From contig CAVRNI010000055.1 in assembly GCA_963722415.1 (NCBI GenBank), positions 1 to 64,000 on the forward strand: 64,000 nt of DNA, in the 5' to 3' direction. Position 1 is the stretch's first letter. Each line of letters begins with the position of its first letter. Positions 24,757 through 33,825 of the stretch are shown piece after piece. This DNA is from JALOLG01 sp963722415. Lineage in GTDB: Bacteria; Actinomycetota; Acidimicrobiia; Acidimicrobiales; Ilumatobacteraceae. A model generated the notes under the pieces. The model worked only from the letters and a program-made list of their open reading frames with translations. It had not been told where the DNA came from and did not search any database. The position numbers were made by a program, and so were the translations under genes.

Positions 24757-26757
24757 ATGCCCACGTCGCTGTCGCCCGAACAGACCCAACAGGCCATCTC
24801 GCTGATCCGCGGCATGGCCATGGACGCTCCGCTCAAGGCGAACAGCGGGCACCAGGGCACGGCGATGGCGCTGGCGCCGCTCGGCCACGTCCTCTACTCG
24901 CGCGTCATGAAGCACGATCCCGCCGATCCGGAATGGCCCGACCGCGACCGGTTCGTGCTGTCCAACGGCCATGCGTCGATTCTGCAGTACACGCTGCTGT
25001 ACCTGTCCGGGTACGGCCTCGAGCTCGACGACCTGAAGCAGTTCCGCCAGTTCGAGTCGAGGACGCCCGGCCACCCAGAGGCTCGCCACACCGCGGGCGT
25101 CGAGGTGACCACCGGCCCGCTCGGGCAGGGCTTCGCCGACGCCGTCGGGATGGCGATCGCCGAGCGGATCATGCGCACCCGGTTCGGCAAGGAGGCGATC
25201 GACCATCACACGTTCGTCATCGCTGGAGACGGGTGCATGATGGAGGGCGTCAGCCATGAGGCGGCGTCGCTCGCCGGTCACCTCGGGCTGGGGCGGTTGA
25301 TCTGCGTGTACGACGACAACCGCATCACGATCGACGGTCCGACGTCGCTCGCCTTCAGTGACGACACGGCCGGGCGGTTCGCCGCGTACGGCTGGGACGT
25401 TCACTACCTCGGTGAGATGGCCGAGGACCTCGACGGTCTGACCGAGGCACTCCAGGAGGCGAAGGCCGACGACAGCGGCAGGCCGCACCTGCTGGTCTTG
25501 CGCAGCCACATCGGTTACCCGTCGCCCGATCACACCGACGACTTCGAGGCGCACGGCCTCGCGTTCGATGCTGAGGACGTCACTCGGACCAAGGCCGTGA
25601 TGGGCATTCCCGACGAGCCGTTCTGGTCGCCGCCCGAGCTCGTCTCCGCCTACCGGAAGCACGTCGGCACGGTCGGTGCCGCCGCCCATGCGGCGTGGAC
25701 CGCGCGCAGCGCCGACGTCGTCGCCACACCCGAGTGGCAGGCGGCATGGAGCGGCACGGGCGTCGCCGGATGGACGGACGACCTCCCGACGTTCGAGCTC
25801 GGCTCGTCGAAGGCGACCCGCCAGGCGATGCAGGCGACGTTGGAGGCGACCGTCGGGTCACTGCCCGGCCTCGTGGCCGGCGCGGCCGACCTCACCGGCA
25901 ACACCGGCGCCAAGATCTCCGGGCAGGCGCGCCAGTCCGCCGAGGATCCAGGCGGGCGTCAGGTCTACTTCGGCGTGCGCGAACATGCGATGGGAGCGGC
26001 GCTGGTCGGCATGGCGATGCACGGCGGGATCCTCCCCGTCGGCGGCACGTTCTTCGTGTTCTCCGACTACATGCGCCCGCCGATCCGCCTGGCCGCGTTG
26101 TCGCAGGCCAAGGCGGTCTTCGTCTTCTCCCACGACTCGGTCGGCGTCGGCGAGGACGGGCCGACCCACCAACCCGTCGAGCAGATCGCCGCGATCAGGG
26201 CGATCCCCGGGCTGCAGGTGATCCGCCCGGCCGATGCCAACGAGACCGCCGCGGCGTGGAAGGCCACGGTCGAGCACGACGGCCCGACGGCGCTGGTCCT
26301 GAGCCGCCAGGGCATCAAGGTGGTCACCGACGGTTCGGCCGTCGAGCGCGGCGCAGGGATCGTGTACGAACCAGATCAGGCCCCGGTCGTCGTGCTGCTC
26401 GCCACGGGCAGTGAGGTCGCGCTGTGCGTCGACGCCGCGGCACAACTCGCCGGCAACGACGTCGCGGCGCGCGTCGTGAGCCTCCCCAGCTGGGACCGCT
26501 TCGAACGTCAGGACGACTCGTTCAAGCGATCGATGCTGCCGGCCGGCGTCCCCGTGCTGTCGGTCGAGGCGGCCACGACGTTCGGTTGGGCACGGTACGC
26601 GGACGACTCGATCGGCATCGAACGCTTCGGCGCCAGCGCACCCGGCGCCGAGGCGCTCGAGCGGCTGGGCATCAACGTCGAGCACGTGGTCGGACGGCGC
26701 GATCGCGCTCGTATCGTGACAGTGTCAGTGGAAGTAGCGAGAAAGGAACCGGCATGA
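24757..26757 (+). CDS. tkt: transketolase
   Basis: Thiamine-diphosphate enzyme of the non-oxidative pentose phosphate pathway. It has the N-terminal DAPLKANSGHQGTAM segment, the ThDP motif region GDGCMMEGVSHEAASLAG...DDN, and the C-terminal VFVFSHDSVGVGEDGPTHQP. 666 residues is the normal length. The stop overlaps the transaldolase start (ATGA), so the two enzymes are coupled. Confidence 0.96.
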   Translation: MPTSLSPEQTQQAISLIRGMAMDAPLKANSGHQGTAMALAPLGHVLYSRVMKHDPADPEWPDRDRFVLSNGHASILQYTLLYLSGYGLELDDLKQFRQFESRTPGHPEARHTAGVEVTTGPLGQGFADAVGMAIAERIMRTRFGKEAIDHHTFVIAGDGCMMEGVSHEAASLAGHLGLGRLICVYDDNRITIDGPTSLAFSDDTAGRFAAYGWDVHYLGEMAEDLDGLTEALQEAKADDSGRPHLLVLRSHIGYPSPDHTDDFEAHGLAFDAEDVTRTKAVMGIPDEPFWSPPELVSAYRKHVGTVGAAAHAAWTARSADVVATPEWQAAWSGTGVAGWTDDLPTFELGSSKATRQAMQATLEATVGSLPGLVAGAADLTGNTGAKISGQARQSAEDPGGRQVYFGVREHAMGAALVGMAMHGGILPVGGTFFVFSDYMRPPIRLAALSQAKAVFVFSHDSVGVGEDGPTHQPVEQIAAIRAIPGLQVIRPADANETAAAWKATVEHDGPTALVLSRQGIKVVTDGSAVERGAGIVYEPDQAPVVVLLATGSEVALCVDAAAQLAGNDVAARVVSLPSWDRFERQDDSFKRSMLPAGVPVLSVEAATTFGWARYADDSIGIERFGASAPGAEALERLGINVEHVVGRRDRARIVTVSVEVARKEPA

Positions 26758-27866
26758 ACCCTCTCCGGCGACTCAGCGAAGAACACGGACAGAGCCCATG
26801 GCTCGACAACCTGAAGCGTGGCTATCTCACGTCGGGCCAACTCGCCGCTCTGCGCGACCGCGGGATACGCGGCCTCACGTCCAACCCGACGATCTTCCAG
26901 AAGGCGATCCAGGGTTCGTCCGACTACGACGAGCAGTTCCAAGAGCTGGCGCGCGACGAACATCCCATCGTCGACGACTACTGGCAGCTGGTGATCGCCG
27001 ACATCCACGGCGCCTGCGACGTGTTCTCCAGGACGTACGACCTCACGGACGGCCTCGACGGCTACGCGAGCGTCGAGGTGGCGCCCGAGTTGGCGAACGA
27101 CTCGGCGGGCACCGCGGCAGCGGCACGCGGCCTGCATGAGCAGATCAAGCGCCGCAATCTGATGGTGAAGATCCCGGCGACGGCGGCAGGCGTCGAGCCG
27201 ATCCGGCAGATGATCGCCGAGGGCCGCAACATCAACGTGACACTCATCTTCAGCCTCGAACGGCATCAAGAGGTGATGGACGCCTACCTCGCCGGGCTCG
27301 AGGAGTACGCCGCGACTCCCGGCGCCGACCTCGAACGGGTCGCCAGCGTGGCCAGCTTCTTCATCAGCCGCGTCGACACCGAGGTCGATCGACGGCTGGA
27401 GGCGATCGGCACCCCCGAGGCGCTGGCGTTGCGCGGCAAGGCCGCCATCGCCCAGGGCAAGCTCGCCTACAAGCAGTTCCGCGCCACGTTCAGTGGATCT
27501 CGTTGGGACGCGCTGGCCGCCCGCGGCGCCCGCGTGCAACGTCCACTCTGGGCGAGCACGTCGACCAAGAACCCGGCCTACCCCGACACCATCTACGTCG
27601 ACGAGTTGATCGGACCCGACACCGTGAACACGTTGCCCGACGCCACCATCGAGGCGTTCGAGGATCACGGCACCTTGGCCCGCCGTGTCGATGCCGACGT
27701 CGACCAGGCCGAAGCCACCTGGGCCGCGCTCGCCGAAGTCGGCGTCGACATGGACGAGGTCGCCGACGTCCTCGAACGCGAGGGCGTCGACAGCTTCCAG
27801 AAGAGCTTCGACGAACTGCTCACCGCCCTCGAATCCAAGGCCCACGAACTCTCGTCCGCCGAGTAA
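26754..27866 (+). CDS. tal: transaldolase
   Basis: Transfers a dihydroxyacetone unit between sugar phosphates; partner of transketolase. Start MNPLRRLSEEHGQSPWLDNL, then IRGLTSNPTIFQKAI and the Schiff-base lysine in NLMVKIPATAAG. 370 residues, the larger actinobacterial type. Ends at a strong two-stem hairpin. zwf and related genes, often next in line in actinobacteria, are not present downstream. Confidence 0.95.
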   Translation: MNPLRRLSEEHGQSPWLDNLKRGYLTSGQLAALRDRGIRGLTSNPTIFQKAIQGSSDYDEQFQELARDEHPIVDDYWQLVIADIHGACDVFSRTYDLTDGLDGYASVEVAPELANDSAGTAAAARGLHEQIKRRNLMVKIPATAAGVEPIRQMIAEGRNINVTLIFSLERHQEVMDAYLAGLEEYAATPGADLERVASVASFFISRVDTEVDRRLEAIGTPEALALRGKAAIAQGKLAYKQFRATFSGSRWDALAARGARVQRPLWASTSTKNPAYPDTIYVDELIGPDTVNTLPDATIEAFEDHGTLARRVDADVDQAEATWAALAEVGVDMDEVADVLEREGVDSFQKSFDELLTALESKAHELSSAE

Positions 27867-27872
27867 TTCGAC

Positions 27873-27923
27873 GGTTTGTGTCACAGGATCCGGCGATATT
27901 CGCCGATCGCGGTGACACAAACC
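27873..27923. terminator. two-stem bidirectional terminator candidate
   Basis: Outer perfect stem GGTTTGTGTCAC (27873-27884) / GTGACACAAACC (27912-27923), with an inner hairpin CGGCGA-TAT-TCGCCG (27891-27905). It sits between convergent tal and the molybdoenzyme gene, seven bases after the tal stop. The symmetry suits termination from both directions. Confidence 0.7.
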
Positions 27924-27937
27924 GCGGTTCGGGGGGC

Positions 27938-29512
27938 TCAGCTGACGTCGACGCTCACGTGGTGGTAGCCCTGAGCGCCGTTCGGGGCCGGGCTCATCTC
28001 GTCTTCCTCTTGGATCGCGCCGGCGCCGTCGATCGCCCGAGCCTCGATGCTGTGCTCGCCAGGGCTGGCCTGCCACGTGTACCGCCATTGGCGCCACGTG
28101 TCGTCGCTCGGCACGCCGGCCAGTTCGGCGTCGAGCCACTCGCCATCGTCGATGCGGACCTGCACGGCCGAGATCCCCCGGTGCACCGCCCACGCCACGC
28201 CGCCGATCTCGAACGCTCCGGCTTCGAGGTCGCTGTTGCGCCGCGGCCGGTCGATGCGCGTCATCGTCTTGACCGGCGCCTCCTTCGACCAGCCTCGCGG
28301 CACCCAGTACGCGTCGAACGCGTCCCACGTGGTGAGCTCGATCTCGGTGACCCACTTGGTGGCCGACACGTAGCCGTACAGGCCCGGCACCACCATCCGC
28401 ACCGGGTAGCCGTGCTCGGCGCGCAGCGGCTGCCCGTTCTGGCCGACGGCGAGCATCGCGTCGCGGCCGTCCATGATCGCGGCGACCGGCGTACCACACG
28501 TCCAACCGTCGATCGAGCGGCTGACCAGCTGCTCGGCGCCCGCCTGGACACCGGCTTCGCGCAGCACGTCGGCCAACATCACGCCCTGCCAGACGCCGTT
28601 GCCGACGAGATCACCGCCGACCTCGTTGGAGACGCACGACAGCGTGACGTACCGCTCGACCTGTTCCCGGGCAAGCAGGTCGTCGAACGTCAGCTCGAGC
28701 TCGTGATCGACCATGCCACCGATCTTGAGGCTCCATGAGTCCTTGGAGACCTGGGGGACGACGATCGCCGTGTCGATGCGATAGAACTCGTCGACGGGCG
28801 TGACGAACGCGCTGATCCCGTCGATCCCGAAATCGAACTCACTGGCCGTCGAGCTCTGCGCACCGGCCGCCGGAGATGACGACGACGGTTGCGGGAGCGC
28901 CAACTCGGCCCGTTCGTCGTCGATGTCGTACCGCCGCTGCAGCATCCGCCCGAACCCGGCGGTGACCACCGTCGCGGTACCGACCGTGACCGCGCCGTAC
29001 AGGAACCCGCGCCGATTGAGACCCATCGTTTCTGATTGAGCCGGCTCACCCAACGCCGTCGCGCTGCTCGTCTGGTCGCCGGCTCGTCCGCCAACACGCG
29101 CGGCTGTGACGAGTCGCTCGCTCAACCACCACAGCGTCACGATCGACACCGCCGTGCCGACCAACGCCGGTGCCATCTTGGCGAACGAAGGCGCCGGTCG
29201 TTGCAGCACGGCGAGGACGCCGATCAGCCCGGTGAACAAGACGACGATGTAGGCCTCGGTGCGGTGGCCGCGCACGGCAAGGATCCCGACGATCGACCCG
29301 ATCACCGCGAGGACGATCAGCGAGCCGAGCACCAGCACCGCCTTGTCCGCCGTCCCGAACGTGTCGATCGCCCAGTCCTTGACCGAGGGCGAGACGCGAT
29401 CGATGACCTCCTGGCCGACCGGCACGACAGGCGACGCGCTGCCACGAACGAGTCCCACCACGAGCTCGGCGGCGGCGAGACCGGCGGCCGATGACAACAG
29501 ACCCAGGAGCAC
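27938..29512 (-). CDS. polytopic sulfite-oxidase-like molybdopterin oxidoreductase with internal Tat motif
   Basis: Membrane-anchored molybdoenzyme of the sulfite oxidase/YedY superfamily. From GTG 29512 about four hydrophobic helices occupy the first 135 residues; a twin-arginine motif NRRGFLYGAV near residue 166 then leads a fifth helix, after which the catalytic domain is outside. The Mo-ligating cysteine is in TLSCVSNEVGG, followed by the YPVRMVVPGLYGYVSATKWV and C-terminal dimerisation regions. 524 residues. A start further upstream cannot be excluded. Streptomyces has comparable proteins integrated jointly by Sec and Tat. Substrate unknown. Confidence 0.85.
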   Translation of the reverse strand: MLLGLLSSAAGLAAAELVVGLVRGSASPVVPVGQEVIDRVSPSVKDWAIDTFGTADKAVLVLGSLIVLAVIGSIVGILAVRGHRTEAYIVVLFTGLIGVLAVLQRPAPSFAKMAPALVGTAVSIVTLWWLSERLVTAARVGGRAGDQTSSATALGEPAQSETMGLNRRGFLYGAVTVGTATVVTAGFGRMLQRRYDIDDERAELALPQPSSSSPAAGAQSSTASEFDFGIDGISAFVTPVDEFYRIDTAIVVPQVSKDSWSLKIGGMVDHELELTFDDLLAREQVERYVTLSCVSNEVGGDLVGNGVWQGVMLADVLREAGVQAGAEQLVSRSIDGWTCGTPVAAIMDGRDAMLAVGQNGQPLRAEHGYPVRMVVPGLYGYVSATKWVTEIELTTWDAFDAYWVPRGWSKEAPVKTMTRIDRPRRNSDLEAGAFEIGGVAWAVHRGISAVQVRIDDGEWLDAELAGVPSDDTWRQWRYTWQASPGEHSIEARAIDGAGAIQEEDEMSPAPNGAQGYHHVSVDVS

Positions 29513-29546
29513 CCCCTGCCAGAGATGGCCGTAGAGTCTGGGCGCG

Positions 29547-30680
29547 ATGACTAGGACTTCGCCTGGGCCGCCGCCAGGACCTCCACCACCTGGGCCGACT
29601 CCAGCCGCGCCGACGACACCGGGACCCGAATCAGGCGTGTCGGACACGCCGTCCAGTCTGCCGCAGGATGTGCGCGCGCGTGCCCGCGCGCTGCTCAAGG
29701 AATTGGGGATCCCGGCCGAGTCACGACTGGCCGAGGAGTTCCTCGCCGAGACGCTCGGGTTGATCCTCGACCGCCCGGACCACCTGGACCTCAAGATCGC
29801 CGCCGCCGCGATCACCGAGATGCGCGATGCCTTCGCGATGTTCGCGCCGTACCGCGACACGCCGAAGGTGACGATCTTCGGCTCGGCGCGGGTCAAGAAC
29901 CACGATCCGCTCTGGGAGCAGACGCGCAAGGTGGCGGCCAGCCTCGCCGAGAAGGGATGGATGGTCATCACGGGAGCGGGTCCGGGCATCATGCAGGCCG
30001 GGATGGAGGGCGCCGGGCGCGAGAACAGCATCGGCGTGTCGATCCGGCTCCCGTTCGAGCAAGGCGCCAACCCGATCATCGCCGGCGACGAGAAGTACGT
30101 GAGCATGAAGTACTTCTTCACCCGCAAGCTGATGCTCGTGAAGGAGAGCCGGGCGTTCATCTGCCTCCCGGGCGGATTCGGCACGCTCGACGAGACGTTC
30201 GAACTGCTGACGCTGACCCAGACCGGCAAGGGCATGCCCGTGCCCATCGTGTTCCTCGACACGCCAGGCGATGAGTACTGGGAGCGGGTCCACGAGTTCG
30301 TCGAGCAAGAGCTCGTCACTCGCGGCCTCGTCGCCCCCGGTGACACCAAGCTCTACCGGATCACGAACTCCTCCGAGGAGGCGGTGCAGGAGATCGAGCG
30401 CTTCTACGCGAGCTTCGACTCGATCCGCTACATCGGCGGCAACCTCGTCATCCGGCTCCGCGTCGCCCCGACCGACAGTCAGCTGGGCGAGCTCAACGAG
30501 CGGTTCAGCCACCTCGTCGCCGAAGGCGAGATCCGGCGCGTCGAGCCGTTCTCGATCGAGCGGCGGCAGAACGATCGCCTCGAGTTCGCCCGCATCGCAC
30601 TCAACTTCGCCAAGCACGGTTACGGCGACCTGCGGGCGCTGATCGACGAGCTCAACAGTTACACGCTCACGGCGGAGTGA
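29547..30680 (+). CDS. LOG-family protein (lysine decarboxylase-like Rossmann fold)
   Basis: Has the family motifs VTIFGSARV, VITGAGPGIMQAGMEGA and LPGGFGTLDE, known from cytokinin-activating phosphoribohydrolases and related TIGR00730 proteins. It is longer than usual (377 residues): a Pro-rich N-terminus of about 30 residues, a helical segment before the Rossmann core, and about 110 extra residues at the C-terminus. Enzymatic role in bacteria is uncertain; nucleotide 5'-monophosphate hydrolysis is the family expectation. Divergent from the molybdoenzyme gene by 34 bp. Confidence 0.85.
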   Translation: MTRTSPGPPPGPPPPGPTPAAPTTPGPESGVSDTPSSLPQDVRARARALLKELGIPAESRLAEEFLAETLGLILDRPDHLDLKIAAAAITEMRDAFAMFAPYRDTPKVTIFGSARVKNHDPLWEQTRKVAASLAEKGWMVITGAGPGIMQAGMEGAGRENSIGVSIRLPFEQGANPIIAGDEKYVSMKYFFTRKLMLVKESRAFICLPGGFGTLDETFELLTLTQTGKGMPVPIVFLDTPGDEYWERVHEFVEQELVTRGLVAPGDTKLYRITNSSEEAVQEIERFYASFDSIRYIGGNLVIRLRVAPTDSQLGELNERFSHLVAEGEIRRVEPFSIERRQNDRLEFARIALNFAKHGYGDLRALIDELNSYTLTAE

Positions 30681-30861
30681 CACTGCGCAGCACGTGCGCG
30701 GCCTTCTCGACGGCCCGCCGCGCCTGCACGAGCTGCTTGTCGGACTCGGGCCGCGACGTCGCCCCGTCGTGCACCGCCTCGCTGAGAGTGTCGAACGCCA
30801 GCTCGTCGAGCTCGGCGACGATCGCGTCGAGCCGATCGGCGAGCTCGTCGAAGCGGTTCAT
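30667..30861 (-). CDS. small acidic helical protein, unknown
   Basis: 64 residues, MNRFDELADRLDAIVAELDE and then a helical, charged sequence; probably a coiled coil. It starts 24 bp after glcF on the same strand and overlaps the 3' end of the LOG gene by 14 bp tail to tail. No motif recognised. Codon pattern and position favour a real gene at the end of the glycolate-oxidase operon. Confidence 0.55.
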   Translation of the reverse strand: MNRFDELADRLDAIVAELDELAFDTLSEAVHDGATSRPESDKQLVQARRAVEKAAHVLRSVTPP

Positions 30862-30885
30862 CGACCCACGCTCATCGACCGGATC

Positions 30886-32076
30886 TCATCGAATGGCCTC
30901 GGCCAGGATGTCGATCGGGTGGCGCACCGTCACGCCGGCCGCCGCGAGATGCATGGCGCACCCGGGATTGGCGCTGGCCACGACCGTCGCACCGGAACGC
31001 CCCGTGGCGCGACGGATGGCGTCGAGCTTGCGCTCGCGGATCGAGCCCGCGAGCTCCGGTTCGAGCGCCGAGTAGGCCCCACCGGCGCCACAGCACAGTC
31101 CGTCGTCGTCGAGCTCGACCACGTCGGCCACGCGGGCGAGCACCTGCCGGACCGGGAGATGGGCGCGTTGCACGTGGCGCAGGTGGCACGGGTCCTGCAC
31201 GATGACACTGCTGCGGCGGCGGTCGACGACGAGCCGGTCGAGCCTCGGCACCAGCCACTCGTGGACGTCGACCACACGGGCCGCGAACGTCGCCGCCTCG
31301 GCGGTGCCCAGCAGGTGGTCGTAGGCCTTGAGCGCGGCGCCGCATCCCGCCGAGTTGACGACGATCGGAGCATCGCCCGGCATCGACTCCATCACCCGCC
31401 TGGCCAGCCGGCGGGCGGCATCGTCGAGCCCGGCGTGCACGTGGAGCGCGCCGCAGCAGTCGCCTCCCCGCCGCGGCAGCGAATACGTCACCCCGACAGC
31501 TGTCATCACCTCGGCCGTGGCGCGGTGGGTCTCGCGCTGCCACGCGTCCATCACACATCCGGTGAACAGCCACGCGTCGGTACCGGTGTCCGCCGGTCGC
31601 CGGCCACGACGCAGCGCGAGGCGCCGGAGCCCGAGGCGGGCAGGCACGAGGTGGACCCGCTGCGCGAGCGCCAACAGCGTGGAGCCGCCCAGCAACAGCC
31701 GATGCCTGCCGAGCGCGGAGAACGCCAACCGCTGCCACCGCGGTGTGATGAGACGTTCCTCGGCGAGTGCTTCACGGGTGTGCTCCATGAGCCGCCCGAA
31801 CGGCACGCCGCTCGGGCACGCCGGCTCGCAGCCGCGGCATTGCACGCACGTCTCCATGAAGTGCACGAACTCGTCGTCGGCCTCCGCGCCGCGCCATTGG
31901 ACGGCCCGCATCGCATCGATGCGGCCACGCGGTGAGAGCGCCTCCTCGCCTGTGGCCCGGAACGTCGGGCAGTGCGGGAGGCACAGACCGCACGCGACGC
32001 ACGTCGAGAGTTCGTCGTCGTCGAGCCCGAGATCCATCGCGCCGGCCATGGTACGTATCGTCACTGGGCTGTCCAC
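30886..32076 (-). CDS. glcF: glycolate oxidase iron-sulfur subunit
   Basis: Electron-transfer subunit of the membrane-associated glycolate oxidase. Two 4Fe-4S motifs are visible near the N-terminus (CVACGLCLPHCP and CVQCRGCEPACP), followed by two cysteine-rich CCG modules (GGDCCGALH and GLCCGAGGAY). 396 residues. Its start overlaps the kinase-like gene upstream by 16 bp, so it is coupled to glcD-glcE through that gene. Confidence 0.92.
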   Translation of the reverse strand: MDSPVTIRTMAGAMDLGLDDDELSTCVACGLCLPHCPTFRATGEEALSPRGRIDAMRAVQWRGAEADDEFVHFMETCVQCRGCEPACPSGVPFGRLMEHTREALAEERLITPRWQRLAFSALGRHRLLLGGSTLLALAQRVHLVPARLGLRRLALRRGRRPADTGTDAWLFTGCVMDAWQRETHRATAEVMTAVGVTYSLPRRGGDCCGALHVHAGLDDAARRLARRVMESMPGDAPIVVNSAGCGAALKAYDHLLGTAEAATFAARVVDVHEWLVPRLDRLVVDRRRSSVIVQDPCHLRHVQRAHLPVRQVLARVADVVELDDDGLCCGAGGAYSALEPELAGSIRERKLDAIRRATGRSGATVVASANPGCAMHLAAAGVTVRHPIDILAEAIR

Positions 32077-32960
32077 TGCGGAGCGTCTGTCTCGCCACGC
32101 CAGTAGCGCAGCCGCCGTTCCGCTTCCGCCGCCGCGGCGGGATCCCGGCGACCGGCCAGCACCCTCATCAGGGTGGCTGCGACCAGGCGCAACTCGGCGA
32201 TCGCCTCGGCTTGGCCGTCGCCGCGCATCGATCTGCCGTAGCCGGCGGCGAACGCCTCGTACTCACCCTGCCGGCCACCCCATCGTGTGGCCCACGTCAT
32301 CATCGGTGCGTGATCCCACCCGCGGGGGCCGAGGCAGATGAGATCCCAGTCGAGCAGCACGACGCCGTCGGCCGACATCATCACGTTCCCGGGGTGGACG
32401 TCGCCGTGGCACACGACGAGCGCCAGGCGATCAGGATCGAACCAGCCACGACGACGTTCGATCGCCGCGTCCAGGCCGACGAACGCCGCCGGATCGAGCT
32501 CGGACCGCGCTTCGTGGAGCAGGTCGTCGAACCGCCACCACGGGAACGACGTCGGGAATGGCAGCGGCACCACGGCCGGGAGCGACAGCGGTGGGAGCTC
32601 GTGGAGGCGTGCCACCGACCGGCCGACGTCCTCCCAGTCCACCGGTTCACCCGTGGGCTCGATCCGATGCCATGCGGTCACACTCAGTTCGCCGAACTCC
32701 ACCACCCGGTCGGACGCCGGTTCCGGCACCGGGATGCCCGCCCCGGCGAGGTGATGGGCGAGCACCACGGCCACCCCCGCCGGCGCATTCGTGTGACCGA
32801 CCCGGAGGATCACGTCCCCACATGTGAACAGCGCGTTCATGCCGGTGCGCAACGGCTGTGGAGCCGGCAGCCCGAGCACCGACGCGGCGGACGTGGCCGC
32901 CTCCAGCGTCGAGTCGTCGGGACCGGGCGGCGTGTCGACGAAGGGACGTTCAGCGTGCAC
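32061..32960 (-). CDS. aminoglycoside-phosphotransferase-fold kinase
   Basis: APH/choline-kinase fold. The Brenner-type catalytic loop is CHGDVHPGNVMM and the metal-binding motif LLDWDLICLGPRGWDH. 299 residues. It overlaps glcE (11 bp) upstream and glcF (16 bp) downstream, so it is built into the glycolate oxidase operon. The fold phosphorylates many small alcohols and amines; here a role on a glycolate-pathway metabolite is possible but unsupported beyond position. An antibiotic-resistance role is not indicated. Confidence 0.85.
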   Translation of the reverse strand: MHAERPFVDTPPGPDDSTLEAATSAASVLGLPAPQPLRTGMNALFTCGDVILRVGHTNAPAGVAVVLAHHLAGAGIPVPEPASDRVVEFGELSVTAWHRIEPTGEPVDWEDVGRSVARLHELPPLSLPAVVPLPFPTSFPWWRFDDLLHEARSELDPAAFVGLDAAIERRRGWFDPDRLALVVCHGDVHPGNVMMSADGVVLLDWDLICLGPRGWDHAPMMTWATRWGGRQGEYEAFAAGYGRSMRGDGQAEAIAELRLVAATLMRVLAGRRDPAAAAEAERRLRYWRGETDAPQWTAQ

Positions 32961-33825
32961 CGTGCAACACCGTCACGCCGGGGTTCAGGCGATTGGTCGG
33001 GTCGAACTGTTCCTTGATCCGGCGGTGCAGCTCGACGACCGCGTCGTCAGCACGATGTACTGGGGCGGGCAGCTCGTGATGGACGATCCCGACCCCGATC
33101 TCGGCGACGAACCGGCCCGTGCCCGGCAGCGACGCCAGGTCGGCCGGGCGCATCGACCATCGCCCTCCCGACGGCAGCTCCCCCGGTGGATCGCTGCTCT
33201 CCAGCGCCGCGGTGATCGCCTGGTCGGCGACGTCGCGGGGATCGCCCTCGAGCAGCACCCACGTCGTCGAGCCGTCCCAGAGCACGCACGTCGGTCGGTA
33301 CAGCGCACGCACGGTCTCCCACGGATCGCCGGACGCCTTGAACCACTGCTCGTAGGCGGCGCGCGGCCGGGTCCGCATGATCACGTCGCCCAGGAAGCCG
33401 AGCGTGCCGCGCGACCCGACGAGCAGACGGCACAGGTCGAAGCCGCTCACGTTCTTCACCGTCGGCCCGCCCGCCTTCACGATCTCTCCGCCGGCCGAGA
33501 CGTACCGCGCCTGCAACAACACGTCGCGAACGGGCCCGTAGCCGAGCCGACGGATGCCACTCTGGCCGACGGCGAGCGCACCACCGACGGTGCCGGTCGG
33601 TGGGACGGCAACGCACTGACCGTGAGCTGCCAGCGCGTCGTCGAGCTCGGCGACCGGCGTCCCGGCGCCGCAACTGACGGTCATCTCCTCGGCTTGGATC
33701 GACTCGATCCCGACCGGTGCCATCACCGTACGCACCCCATCGACCGGTCCGCCGCGCGTCGCCAGCCCGGCGATCGTGACCGGTCCGGCATCGCCGATCT
33801 CTTCGGCGAACTCCTTCAGATCCAT
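32950..33825 (-). CDS. glcE: glycolate oxidase FAD-binding subunit
   Basis: Companion flavoprotein of GlcD. The FAD-binding PCMH-type fold is recognised from the block GTVGGALAVGQSGIRRLGYG, then KAGGPTVKNVSGFDLCRLLVGSRGTLG. 291 residues, somewhat shorter than the roughly 350 of enterobacterial GlcE. The start overlaps glcD by 10 bp and the end overlaps the kinase-like gene by 11 bp. Confidence 0.9.
   Translation of the reverse strand: MDLKEFAEEIGDAGPVTIAGLATRGGPVDGVRTVMAPVGIESIQAEEMTVSCGAGTPVAELDDALAAHGQCVAVPPTGTVGGALAVGQSGIRRLGYGPVRDVLLQARYVSAGGEIVKAGGPTVKNVSGFDLCRLLVGSRGTLGFLGDVIMRTRPRAAYEQWFKASGDPWETVRALYRPTCVLWDGSTTWVLLEGDPRDVADQAITAALESSDPPGELPSGGRWSMRPADLASLPGTGRFVAEIGVGIVHHELPAPVHRADDAVVELHRRIKEQFDPTNRLNPGVTVLHGAR

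Noticed and set aside
32061..32960. Aminoglycoside resistance gene
   Set aside because: Only the kinase fold is shared; the gene is embedded in the glycolate oxidase operon and has no resistance-specific signature that I can recognise.
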